Under the pieces are notes generated by a model. That model did no database searches, was not told the DNA's origin, and saw nothing but the letters and a program-made list of their open reading frames with translations. Position numbers and translations under genes: made by a program. Positions 1 through 10,697 of a stretch of 64,000 bases of DNA are shown here, in pieces. This DNA comes from an uncultured Amylibacter sp. GTDB lineage: Bacteria; Pseudomonadota; Alphaproteobacteria; Rhodobacterales; Rhodobacteraceae. Position 1 is the stretch's first letter; each line of letters begins with the position of its first letter. The stretch lies in NCBI GenBank assembly GCA_947497475.1, contig CANMGS010000001.1, forward strand, positions 806,001-870,000, written 5' to 3'.

Positions 1-387
1 CGCCCAGATATCACTCACATTCAATCCATCTCGAATGCATGGCCACATTACCTTTTGAACATAAAAAAAGGTGATATCATCGTCGTGTTTGACATACGGC
101 GTTATGAAAACAGTACTTTGAAACTTGTTGAACTCGCCGCCAAAAAAGGCGCAGAGATTATCCTATTAACGGACCAATGGAAGTCGCCCATTAGCAAACT
201 TACCCCATTGGTCTTCGGGTCACGTATAACCGCACCATCAGCATGGGATTCTAATGTAGCAAACTTATTATTGCTCGAGACAATCATTGCTCAAGTACAA
301 GAATTAATCTGGCCAGAAACAAAGGCGCGAATGGAAGAACTTGAACAGATGTTCGACGACACCAAATTCTTTCGCAAATTTACTTAA
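1..387 (+). CDS. MurR/RpiR-family regulator, C-terminal SIS-domain part (5' end outside window)
   Basis: The reading frame is open from base 1, so the gene begins upstream of the window; only about 128 C-terminal residues are present. They look like the sugar-isomerase (SIS) sensor domain of MurR/RpiR regulators: a GDIIVVFDIRRYE strand, then KGAEIILLTD, then SPISKL. RpiR proteins pair an N-terminal helix-turn-helix with this phosphosugar-sensing domain; the HTH is not in view. A TTG at 55 could serve as a start but would cut through the SIS fold, so I treat it as internal. The stop lies 17 nt before the truncated Crp/Fnr frame. Confidence 0.75.
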   Translation, partial: RPDITHIQSISNAWPHYLLNIKKGDIIVVFDIRRYENSTLKLVELAAKKGAEIILLTDQWKSPISKLTPLVFGSRITAPSAWDSNVANLLLLETIIAQVQELIWPETKARMEELEQMFDDTKFFRKFT

Positions 388-404
388 AAGACGCGCCGTG
401 CCTT

Positions 405-824
405 ATGTCAGCCAGAACTCTTGAGAAATCCAAGATCATTTTACTGCCTGCAATAGATGTACGAGCCGTCTTTGAAATTGATAATGCGTTTGCCAGAGCC
501 GTCGTGACGGAACTCGCCCAATGCTACCGCGGTGTTATCAAAAACACCAAGAACCTGAAATTGCGCACATCCATTGAACGGCTCGCAAATCAATTGGTAA
601 AGTTGTATGTCAGGTCAGGAAACTTGGCAGAGTTTCCATTAAATATCGAGAAAAAACGATTGGCTTCGTATTTAGGGATGACCCCTGAAAATCTTTCACG
701 TGCCTTTAAAACATTACAAGCTTATGGCGTGGTGATCAAAGGACAGAATGTAAAATTGACGGATATTGATGCCCTAAAGAGTCTTGCAAAGCCAACACCA
801 CTTATTGATGATCCTAAAAGTTAA
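405..824 (+). CDS. 5'-truncated Crp/Fnr-family regulator (HTH half only)
   Basis: The 139-residue frame matches the C-terminal half of a Crp/Fnr-type regulator: the long dimerisation helix (about 15-60) and a winged helix-turn-helix (about 85-125, around LASYLGMTPENLSRAFKTL). Full-length relatives are about 220 residues and begin with a cyclic-nucleotide-binding-like beta-barrel, which is missing. In the same frame the codons just before the ATG read KDAPCL and look like a continuation of the family, so the break is probably near 380-390, where the RpiR gene ends. The ATG at 405 is an internal family methionine and has no clear ribosome-binding site. It may be a remnant or an unsensing DNA-binding protein. 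Confidence 0.6.
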   Translation: MSARTLEKSKIILLPAIDVRAVFEIDNAFARAVVTELAQCYRGVIKNTKNLKLRTSIERLANQLVKLYVRSGNLAEFPLNIEKKRLASYLGMTPENLSRAFKTLQAYGVVIKGQNVKLTDIDALKSLAKPTPLIDDPKS

Positions 825-902
825 GCGCGTTATGATTAACGTGGCATTAAATTCAAAAATCAACGTGAATTAGAACTACACGAAGATCATACGCTCAAAC
901 AC

Positions 903-1571
903 CTATTTACGATCTGTTGTTCCAAACCAACGTCTAAAAAAACCATTTATACTAGATTTTTTTTTGTTAAGTTCACTATTCGCAGATTGCGTATACTCTC
1001 CAACTGTTTCAACAGCTTCGCTGATTTGATCAGTAACTGGATCAACATGCCTATTTTTAAAGCGCTGCATAGCACGGTAGATCAGTAGAAAAATTAATAA
1101 TAAAGACGTTATGAAAACAATATTAAACCATGGGATGAGAAATACATTTGGCCCTTCGACTTGCTTGATACGATACGCATTCGGAAAGATTGAAAGTAGT
1201 TTTATGCGCCACCCATAGTGACTGATTGCAACCCAAGCTTCTTCTTTCTTTGCCAAACCTTGTGCTTTTGCATTTAAATTGCCGCTGTCAAATTTTAAAT
1301 AAGGCGGCCAAGACCAATTTGTATCTTCGTTACGATAAACTCTTGGTTCGCCATTTGGCCAAACAGCATTGATAAAACGTACATCCCTTGTGTAGTTCGT
1401 ATTTGTGCCCGCATCTGGGCTGGCCCAAAAAACAGCATATCGACCAACATCCATACGTTTTACATCGGTCCCTACGATTTGAACAATATCACGCGAAGGA
1501 AGCGTATAATTTAGGAACCCTACTAGAACAAAAAGCAATATTCCAAGTATTATGCGTTTAATCCATACCAT
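903..1571 (-). CDS. DUF1523-type membrane protein, last gene of the AAA operon
   Basis: 222 residues with an N-terminal membrane helix (about 5-25), a soluble extracytoplasmic part containing RDVRFI, VYRNEDT and SHYGWR, a second hydrophobic helix (about 145-168), and a charged cytoplasmic tail. The segments around FWASPDAGT, RNEDT and HYGWR match what I know of DUF1523, a Rhodobacterales family of unknown function. The start is the ATG at 1571, 11 nt after the preceding 88-residue membrane protein gene. As the last gene of the operon it is probably an envelope partner of the AAA+ ATPase. Function unknown. Confidence 0.7.
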   Translation of the reverse strand: MVWIKRIILGILLFVLVGFLNYTLPSRDIVQIVGTDVKRMDVGRYAVFWASPDAGTNTNYTRDVRFINAVWPNGEPRVYRNEDTNWSWPPYLKFDSGNLNAKAQGLAKKEEAWVAISHYGWRIKLLSIFPNAYRIKQVEGPNVFLIPWFNIVFITSLLLIFLLIYRAMQRFKNRHVDPVTDQISEAVETVGEYTQSANSELNKKKSSINGFFRRWFGTTDRK

Positions 1572-1582
1572 TGAAATACTCC

Positions 1583-1849
1583 TTAACTGCGGTTCGCTAA
1601 ATAAAGTAATAGAAAAAAGACAAATATAGGTGCTAAAAAAACACCTAATATTAGCTTAGGACGATACGATTTTTGATAATCCATCATTCCCTTTGCAATG
1701 AATTCTGACTTATCTTCTGATTTATCGGATAGTTCGTATTCATCTTTCAATTTACGACGATGTCTTTGACGCATTGAGAAAGACAAAGCTCCGTATGTGA
1801 TCATCAATATGATCATTAAGAGAACTGCATTTCTAATCCATAAAATCAT
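1583..1849 (-). CDS. small two-helix membrane protein in AAA operon
   Basis: I chose the ATG at 1849 (88 residues) because it overlaps the stop of the upstream gene as ATGA, a translational-coupling arrangement; a GTG start 24 nt earlier is possible. The protein has one hydrophobic helix near residues 3-23, a charged middle section rich in Lys, Glu, Asp and Arg, and a second helix near 63-85 containing FVFFLLLYL. I know no family for it. Its place between the 444-residue protein and the DUF1523 protein suggests a membrane subunit of the same machine. Confidence 0.6.
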   Translation of the reverse strand: MILWIRNAVLLMIILMITYGALSFSMRQRHRRKLKDEYELSDKSEDKSEFIAKGMMDYQKSYRPKLILGVFLAPIFVFFLLLYLANRS

Positions 1850-3180
1850 GAGTTTCCCCCTGTTGGGCCCCAAGGCCCTATACGAATGGGTGATGGTTCT
1901 GGTTCTTCCATTGCTGGTTCTGAGCCAAATAACTCTTCACGCGCGCCAGCTTTATCAATTGCATACTCTTCGGACAGAAACTTAACGACATAGTCTTTTT
2001 TTGCATCCGACCATCCACGATATGCATCATAAAACGCATCTTTGTGACAGATAAACAATTGACGAAAATCCAAAGGGGATAGGTCAGCGATCAGCATGTT
2101 AATCAAACTGCGATCAGTATGCTGACTGGATCGCATAGCGTAAAAATAGGCAGGGTGTGTTGCTTTAATTTCAGGCCAAGCACCGCCTGCACTTGCCCAT
2201 CGCCAAACTTGCATAAGGCCATCATGTTCTTTTGGCATTTTAGTGGCATATTTTCGCCCGATAAGGCGCATTTTTTGACGTGTTAAATCACCCAATTCAT
2301 CGCCTGCGCTTGCTGCTGTAGCGATGGTAATAAAATCTATTTTCTGTTGAATAATTGCCGTCACATTTTCATTGCGTTCAGACACTATTGGTTCAGCCAA
2401 TTGATGTGAGTTTAGGAATGAAGCAATTTTATCCCTGTCTTTAAATGTCAGAATATTCTCGACAGGTAGGTTCTTTAAGCTTGGCGAATATTCACGTGCA
2501 ATCACTGTCGGTATTTCTGTATCACGAAAGATATATATACCGCCAAAGTGATTGGCGTAGTAATTACCTTGTGCGTAGACTTTTGGTTTTAACTTGATCG
2601 GGTGGCGTTGAATATTGCCTGTCCGTTTTGCCAACTCAATCATATCTGCGATCAATACATCATCCCACCATGCATCATCTTCCTTCATAAAAGTATCAAT
2701 GTGACCTTGTAATGCAGTTGCTTCGGCCACGTGCTCTTGGACAGTATCCGCTTCAATTTCAATCTGGTTTATATGGAACAGATCGGCAGGTTTATTAATT
2801 TGAAAAACAGAATTTAACAATTCCCCCGCCACAGCTTCACGAGCTGTTAACGCAAAAAGCTCCTCTTCGTTCTCTTCGATATAATCACGGATGATTGTAC
2901 GAGAGGTGGAGAATTTTAAGTTTAATAACGGCGCTTTTTTCTGATCTGTCGTCAACAAGATAAACTGGCGGTTACAGCCATTAGGATTTAGATACAGCTG
3001 ATCTTCTAACTCGTCGCCGATTTCAGGAGAATAACCAGAGATATCAATATGAAATTCCGTCAAAGAGGTTTCTAAACCTGTCAGATGTTTTAATGCACGG
3101 TTATAGCGTGCTACAAGCGCAGGAGAACTGATCTTGATCAGGTTTCCAAACATCAAACCATTTTTGACGAGCCGCATCAT
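1846..3180 (-). CDS. conserved protein of unknown function in AAA operon
   Basis: 444 residues, soluble, no signal peptide or membrane helix. The N-terminus (KISSPALVARYNRALKHL, then GLETSLTEFHID) and the phrase SGYSPEIGDEL are distinctive but match no enzyme family I know; it may belong to a Rhodobacterales DUF family such as DUF6638, from memory and unchecked. No catalytic motif is visible. The C-terminal 25 residues are acidic and proline-rich (about residues 425-438), which suggests a flexible tail. It begins 49 nt after the AAA+ ATPase gene, so it is a likely partner of that ATPase. Confidence 0.65.
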   Translation of the reverse strand: MMRLVKNGLMFGNLIKISSPALVARYNRALKHLTGLETSLTEFHIDISGYSPEIGDELEDQLYLNPNGCNRQFILLTTDQKKAPLLNLKFSTSRTIIRDYIEENEEELFALTAREAVAGELLNSVFQINKPADLFHINQIEIEADTVQEHVAEATALQGHIDTFMKEDDAWWDDVLIADMIELAKRTGNIQRHPIKLKPKVYAQGNYYANHFGGIYIFRDTEIPTVIAREYSPSLKNLPVENILTFKDRDKIASFLNSHQLAEPIVSERNENVTAIIQQKIDFITIATAASAGDELGDLTRQKMRLIGRKYATKMPKEHDGLMQVWRWASAGGAWPEIKATHPAYFYAMRSSQHTDRSLINMLIADLSPLDFRQLFICHKDAFYDAYRGWSDAKKDYVVKFLSEEYAIDKAGAREELFGSEPAMEEPEPSPIRIGPWGPTGGNS

Positions 3181-3229
3181 GGTTAGAAGCCCCTCAATAA
3201 AGCATTAACGATTAACAGAGTTTGATTTC

Positions 3230-5179
3230 TCAACCTTTCTCCTCCAGGTACCGCCGTTTCGCTTCCTCATTACGTCCAAAATCACGCACCATATTTTCAA
3301 TCGCTACCTCATCAGATTTATCTGCATAGCGGAATTCACTATCAGCGTAGCGGTTGATCTCTTGGATCACCATATCCACCGTTATAGGTTGGGCTAATTC
3401 TGCGATCATGTTCTTTTTAGTATCGTAGTCTTTGGACAAGAAAATCTCGGTGTTTTCCATCCATTCATCCGGCAACTCAAAGTCCATCGCACGAACTTTT
3501 ACTGCATCAGTAATGTTTTTAATCGCACGGCCCGTGAACCGTTCATCTGCTTCTTGGATGCCCTTTAGGTATGTCCCAAGCTTGGCAATTGTATCCAAGT
3601 CACCGATATCCGATGATACGCGATCAAAGACGTTTAACAGACCAGTCTCATGCGGCTTAGAATGGCTGTCATAACTTGCAGCCACAGCTTTTTGGATTTG
3701 TTGCGCCGAAAATAAATCATGTTCACCCACAGGGATGTCATGATTTTTACCCATCAAAAGATGTAAGATATCAATATAATCTTCACGTGTCTGAGGGCCA
3801 TCAACCAAGAACCGTGCGCCCGCACGTTGGCGCAACGCATCGTCAACGTTTTCAGGATAATTTGAGAACATTCCAAACGTACAATTGCCACGCACAACTG
3901 TATTTGCGCCAGCAAAACTTTCCATCAGAACAGCCGTAATTTCTAACTGGCCTGCAGACGATTGGCGATCGCCGCGCTTCCCTGCAAGTTGGTCAATATC
4001 ATCGATAGTACCAAAACCAATAACGTTTGGATCAATCACATTTTTTATGAAGTTCTTAGCGTTTTGCGCTGATTTACCTTGGTAGCTGTCGATACTGTCA
4101 GTGCTTAAATTTTCGTACCGAAACGCATAACCTGCATTGTTACAGTAATCATTGATCAGACCAGCCATCATTTGAATAAGGGTGGTTTTACCGGTCCCAG
4201 GCTTACCATCCCCCATAAAGGTAAAGATAAACCCGCCAAGTTCAGCGAATGGATTTAATTTGCGCTCAAAATCGTATGCCATCAGCATTTTTGCCAACTT
4301 CATAGATTGGTACTTCGCAATGTGGTTGCCAACAACTTCGTTCGGCTTCTTAAACGTCATCGTCAGCTTAGATGACTTAGCTGCCGTTGATGGTGCAAAA
4401 CCACTGATATCAAAGTTGTCGGCTTCAACCCGATAATTTACAGAGGTAAATGCCTCTAAACGCGGCGTATTGGCGGCACGCAGGCTGACCTTTTCCATTA
4501 GCTTTTCAAGGAATTTGGTCACAACAGGTATGAGTTTTTCCTCACTGTCTGCAAAAAGAGCCAAGTCCTGATCCAGCTCCCAAAGCGCACCAGTTAAGGC
4601 CAATTGTGGATTGTCTGTTAAAACTTCCTCTACTTCGCCAATATCCACTGCAACTTCAGAGTTCTCTGCATGGACATTTGCCAGTAGATAGTTGGCCATA
4701 TTGGCAAAAACATGAAGGCTTATTAACGCTGAGGATGACAACAGTTCCGTGAATTCAACAGATTTTGCCTTAGCAAGGTTACCTGCCAAATTATCCTTTA
4801 ACAATTCAGTTAAACCTGTTTGATCCGCATATTGATCGGACACCAGATAAGCTGTTGCCAATGCACGGCGCAAAGCGTGCAAGACGCTTGCCTGTAATGG
4901 GCTGGTTAAAGGGTCCTCGTCATCTGAATTCATAACACGCTGAGCAATGTGCACACCTTCAGGGCGCGCTGTGGATTTTGTAACCAAACCAGGTGTTGTC
5001 GAACGAAAACGGCGGCGTGTTCCTATACCCGAAGACTTTTCTGGAGCAGCGGATGTTACATCTGCTTTTTTTGCTAAACGTGGTGTATGATCAAACCCAT
5101 CTAACAACCCTTCGGCAGACGTGTATTTTCCACGAATTAAATCTTCTTTTAGTTCCATCAAATCGGATGTGTTCGACAT
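3230..5179 (-). CDS. AAA+ ATPase, core of the seven-gene operon
   Basis: 649 residues. An N-terminal region of about 290 residues with no recognised domain precedes one AAA+ module: Walker A GKPGTGKTT at 325-333, a Walker B strand ending TIDDIDQ (Asp393, Asp394), a sensor-1-like MFSNYPEN near 437-444 with Asn440, and an arginine-rich RQRAGARF near 450-457 that may hold the arginine finger. The tail after about 560 is helical and charged. No protease, helicase, vWA or membrane segment is present, so this is probably a remodelling ATPase acting on the neighbouring proteins. It starts 9 nt after the 373-residue gene. The substrate cannot be told from sequence. Confidence 0.8.
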   Translation of the reverse strand: MSNTSDLMELKEDLIRGKYTSAEGLLDGFDHTPRLAKKADVTSAAPEKSSGIGTRRRFRSTTPGLVTKSTARPEGVHIAQRVMNSDDEDPLTSPLQASVLHALRRALATAYLVSDQYADQTGLTELLKDNLAGNLAKAKSVEFTELLSSSALISLHVFANMANYLLANVHAENSEVAVDIGEVEEVLTDNPQLALTGALWELDQDLALFADSEEKLIPVVTKFLEKLMEKVSLRAANTPRLEAFTSVNYRVEADNFDISGFAPSTAAKSSKLTMTFKKPNEVVGNHIAKYQSMKLAKMLMAYDFERKLNPFAELGGFIFTFMGDGKPGTGKTTLIQMMAGLINDYCNNAGYAFRYENLSTDSIDSYQGKSAQNAKNFIKNVIDPNVIGFGTIDDIDQLAGKRGDRQSSAGQLEITAVLMESFAGANTVVRGNCTFGMFSNYPENVDDALRQRAGARFLVDGPQTREDYIDILHLLMGKNHDIPVGEHDLFSAQQIQKAVAASYDSHSKPHETGLLNVFDRVSSDIGDLDTIAKLGTYLKGIQEADERFTGRAIKNITDAVKVRAMDFELPDEWMENTEIFLSKDYDTKKNMIAELAQPITVDMVIQEINRYADSEFRYADKSDEVAIENMVRDFGRNEEAKRRYLEEKG

Positions 5180-5188
5180 AGTGTGCCT

Positions 5189-6310
5189 CTATTTATAACT
5201 TAAAATTTTTGAATTCTGACCGACAACATATTTACGGATATTCTGCATTCCCGCTGGTTTTTTCTCTTCTAAAACCTGATAAGCGCGGTGCGGCAATATC
5301 AAGGATTGGCGTACATCAGTTGCCCCCTGCTTGCCCATAAACATTGGGTCAATATCGTATACTTGGCGTTCAGTAGAGCGGAAGAAGCCCGTTTTTTCAT
5401 ATTCAACGCTTGCAGATTGCAAGGTTTCAACAGTCCATGCCAATGCCCAATCCAACCCTGGCTCTCCACTTGCATCGGCCAAGACATCTCGTAGTGGTCC
5501 ATGTTGTTCTGTAAACGCGTGACTGTACATTGGACCAAGATAAAAACGACGCAAACGTATAGGATGTAGATCATCGAAATCCTGATCAAAGCCGCGGGCA
5601 ATCGTAACCAATTTCAAATCAGATACAGCTTGAGCCATCAAATGTGTTTGCACACGTGGCCAGCGGCGTTCATCACGTGGCAAAGCTTTGTCACCTGAGT
5701 CTTCTAATTCCATTAAATATACTATTGGAACATTTGTTCGGCTATCATAATTGGCCCAATGGACTAAATAGCTACGACGTTCCATCGTATTATTCCCCGT
5801 CCAAATTGCTTGTGGATCATTCTGCGAAAGGAACAATTGGGCATCATTTAAAAATTCGTAATAAATCCGTTGCGATAACGCATATTGTAATTTGGTTGGG
5901 GCTTCTTGTTCCATCAAGATATGATTAATCATATCCTTTTTCAGGCGTTTTTGACTTGGCAGAGATTTTAAATGGTTGGACGCCTGCATAGCATCAGCTG
6001 CCATTTGCAACAATTCTTGGAATATCGGAAAGCCACTATCAGATTTATCAATGTTTAATAATGCACTCACCCCATCACCCACACGATTTGCCATCAGAAA
6101 CTTATAGGACAAAGCGGTAAAAGTATATGAAAGTGACATCAGATAGCCACGCAAAACAGTCGCTTCTGCTTTGTTTAGAAACTGCTCTTGCTCTGATAAC
6201 TCTGCGACATCATCAAGATGTTTGATGATACGTTCGAACTTAGCAAAATATCGACGCGTTGCTTGCGCATCTTTAAGCGTTTTATGATCTTTGGTGTAGT
6301 CCGTTTTCAT
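5189..6310 (-). CDS. conserved protein of unknown function in AAA operon
   Basis: 373 residues, mostly helical by composition, with no signal peptide, membrane helix or motif I recognise. The N-terminal 190 residues are rich in Leu, Lys and Gln (FAKFERIIKHLDD, then LNKAEATVLRGYLMSLSYT). The C-terminal half contains aromatic strands such as RRFYLGPMYSHAFTEQHG. Its ATG directly follows the TAA of the preceding 2-helix membrane protein (TAAATG), and its stop is 9 nt before the AAA+ ATPase start, so these genes are very likely translated together. The function is unknown; a scaffold or adaptor role for the ATPase is a guess. Confidence 0.65.
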   Translation of the reverse strand: MKTDYTKDHKTLKDAQATRRYFAKFERIIKHLDDVAELSEQEQFLNKAEATVLRGYLMSLSYTFTALSYKFLMANRVGDGVSALLNIDKSDSGFPIFQELLQMAADAMQASNHLKSLPSQKRLKKDMINHILMEQEAPTKLQYALSQRIYYEFLNDAQLFLSQNDPQAIWTGNNTMERRSYLVHWANYDSRTNVPIVYLMELEDSGDKALPRDERRWPRVQTHLMAQAVSDLKLVTIARGFDQDFDDLHPIRLRRFYLGPMYSHAFTEQHGPLRDVLADASGEPGLDWALAWTVETLQSASVEYEKTGFFRSTERQVYDIDPMFMGKQGATDVRQSLILPHRAYQVLEEKKPAGMQNIRKYVVGQNSKILSYK

Positions 6311-6571
6311 TTACCCGTTATTCCAAATATTCTTAAGGTCTTGATAAAAAAGGTATATTATCGCCGCCCAAAACAGCACCAAAAAAAACCATACAATATA
6401 GTGCACTAAATGTGTGCCTTCCCAATATCTCCCAGTCCAAAGTAGAAGTAATAGAGGCATCCCAATCGGAATTAGAACTCGGTTGAAATACCTTTTTTTA
6501 TCTTCAGTTAGCTCAAATAAAGATTCATAAATCAGATCAAGCCTACGGAATATATCAAGCCCCATATGCAT
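6311..6571 (-). CDS. small membrane protein in AAA operon
   Basis: About 86 residues from the ATG at 6571; ATGs at 6565 and 6580 are equally possible. All overlap the end of the coiled-coil gene, which argues for coupling. It has a short charged N-terminal part (LTEDKKRYFNR), one hydrophobic helix containing PIGMPLLLLLW, a short loop, and a second helix (IVWFFLVLFWAAIIYLFY). This predicts a hairpin with both ends in the cytoplasm. No family is recognised. It may anchor the coiled-coil protein or the ATPase at the inner membrane. Confidence 0.55.
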   Translation of the reverse strand: MHMGLDIFRRLDLIYESLFELTEDKKRYFNRVLIPIGMPLLLLLWTGRYWEGTHLVHYIVWFFLVLFWAAIIYLFYQDLKNIWNNG

Positions 6572-7631
6572 TCTTATCATGTTTCTCGACAATCTTTTCA
6601 AACCGGCGAGCAAAACGTTCGTCTGATTTGGCTTTTTCTTCCAGAACTTTACGCGCGAACACCATATGGTCTTCGTGTTTTTCCATCATCTCTGCCATAC
6701 GTTGATTGGTCGCAGAACCGATAGCTGCCATCGCTGATTGCGCTTCTTGGTCAGTAGCTACGCCAATTTCATTGATCTGGTGTGCCACATCTTGTTGTTG
6801 CGCTGTTTTCAAAGATTTAGTTAACGCATCATATAAAACAACACGTTGCTTTGTATCTGTTTGCAACTTGTTGATCAGAACCATTTGTGTGGCGGCTTGG
6901 TTTTGCAAGCTATCCACCCAAGACTTTCCTTTTTCAATGTAACGTTCAAGTGTTTGGCTTTCTGCAAGCTTAACCTGTTCTTGTTGGGCAAGCTCATTAT
7001 ATTTGCCATTCATTTCAGCCAGCTCAGTTTCCAACTTCGTACGAGCAGCCGCATCTTGTTCCATAGAAATCTTGTTCTCTAATTCGATAACTTTAGGATC
7101 CATGGCCAAAATTTGTGCTTTAATATCTTCTAATACACCAACCGCCGTTTCGCGGTCTGCAAGAGTAGATGTTAAATTGACTTCGACCTTTTCCTTATGT
7201 GTATTCAAAACACTTAACTGATCTTGCAGCAGTTTAGTAATAACGTCTGATTTACTGATCAAATCTTGTAATTTATCATCAATGCTCGCTGTACGCATAC
7301 GCTCTTGGCGCAGACTCTCAGAACGCTGCTTTGAAAATACACCTATGAATGTTTCCCAACCAGATTTAGAGCGCATTTCATCAAAATCTTTAGAAAAGCC
7401 CGCCGTAACATCATCCAAACCCATAATAAGTTCTGCAATGTTAGCATTCATAGCTTCGGAGTGGTTATGCACATCATCTAAAGATGCATTTTCGATATCG
7501 ATTGTAATGTCACTTCCGGCTTTTAATTTATCTCGTGCAGTTTCAATTTTTTGAGACAATTCAGCGATTTTTGCTTGTGCTGCGGCAACTTCATCTTGTG
7601 ACTTTATAATTTGTGTTTCGAAATCTGACAT
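6555..7631 (-). CDS. coiled-coil protein, first gene of the AAA operon (TelA-like architecture?)
   Basis: 358 residues, nearly all predicted helix, with heptad-like runs at about 1-40, 105-225 and 290-345 and very few aromatic residues. There is no signal peptide or membrane segment. The overall plan of long antiparallel-looking helices with repeated Gln, Lys and Glu, plus a segment like LQTDTKQRVVLYDALTKSL, reminds me of TelA/KlaA 'toxic anion resistance' proteins, which also sit in operons with AAA or Ter proteins. This is a resemblance of architecture only, not a family assignment. It is the promoter-proximal gene of the operon. Confidence 0.65.
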   Translation of the reverse strand: MSDFETQIIKSQDEVAAAQAKIAELSQKIETARDKLKAGSDITIDIENASLDDVHNHSEAMNANIAELIMGLDDVTAGFSKDFDEMRSKSGWETFIGVFSKQRSESLRQERMRTASIDDKLQDLISKSDVITKLLQDQLSVLNTHKEKVEVNLTSTLADRETAVGVLEDIKAQILAMDPKVIELENKISMEQDAAARTKLETELAEMNGKYNELAQQEQVKLAESQTLERYIEKGKSWVDSLQNQAATQMVLINKLQTDTKQRVVLYDALTKSLKTAQQQDVAHQINEIGVATDQEAQSAMAAIGSATNQRMAEMMEKHEDHMVFARKVLEEKAKSDERFARRFEKIVEKHDKNAYGA

Positions 7632-7912
7632 TTTTATCCTTCATCTTATTATGAGTAATATATATGAACTGTTTGCGCATTTTCAATTACAAGCAGATTA
7701 CTTTGCGGAGAGAATACCCCTTATTTTGTTTATTCCAAGCCCTAATTATGGCTATTTATGCAACCATAGATTACTTGGCCGCATAGCAAAACTAGCGTCT
7801 AGCAGACCACTATTAAACTTTAAAATAGACTTGAAAAAACACCTAAGAAAACAACTTAAAATCATACAATGCGCATTTAAAGTTATACTTTTCGATCCAC
7901 CTATTGATAAGT
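7632..7912. other. AT-rich intergenic region upstream of the AAA operon
   Basis: This 281-base gap must hold the promoter of the minus-strand AAA operon, whose first start codon is at 7631. It is very AT-rich, with short runs such as ATATATATG. A 93-codon plus-strand frame (7651-7932) crosses it but has no ribosome-binding site or family resemblance and overlaps the pseudogene, so I do not call it a gene. No operator repeat was recognised. Confidence 0.4.
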
Positions 7913-8201
7913 TTATATCTTTAATTTTATAGCAACGTTTTTGGTTTGAACGTAATTCCACAATGCTTCGCGGCCTTTTTCACAGCCATACCCAGATAAA
8001 CCATAACCCCAAATGGTGTTTCAACACCATCTGCATACCATTCATTCATGAACATTTGGCCTGCACGTAAATTACGTGCGGCTGTTGTCGCGCGGTCGAT
8101 ATCAGAGATGAATATACCTGCAACAAATCCGTAAGGAGTGTTGTTGGCATTTCAATCGCTTCAGTATCTGATTGAAACTTTAAGATACTTAATACAGATA
8201 T
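7913..8201 (-). pseudogene. aldehyde dehydrogenase remnant (C-terminal about 95 residues, two frameshifts)
   Basis: Reading the minus strand from 8201 gives SVLSILKFQSDTEAIEM, then after a one-base slip NNTPYGFVAG and AGQMFMNEWYADGVETPFG, then after another slip GYGLSGYGCEKGREALWNYVQTKNVAIKL-I-stop. These are the C-terminal landmarks of NAD-dependent aldehyde dehydrogenases (betaine-aldehyde type): NNTPYG, NEW, ETPFGG and GREAL. The slips are at ATGCCAAC near 8148, where one G seems missing, and after the ETPFG codons near 8020. The catalytic Cys and nucleotide-binding parts are absent; homology stops at the gyrB stop codon. It is a decayed gene cut off by a deletion. Confidence 0.8.
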
Positions 8202-10637
<2,436 letters not shown>

Positions 10638-10697
10638 TTAACGCCAAATATAGCGTTTTGTTATAGGAATGTCACGCCTGAACCACAAGATTTTGTG

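Noticed and set aside
903-7631. Known anti-phage system (BREX, CBASS, Lamassu and similar) in the AAA operon
   Set aside because: No nuclease, cyclase, methylase or SMC signature; the genes look like conserved Rhodobacterales chromosomal genes, not a defence island.
7651-7932. 93-codon plus-strand frame upstream of the AAA operon
   Set aside because: No ribosome-binding site or family resemblance; it overlaps the promoter and the ALDH pseudogene.
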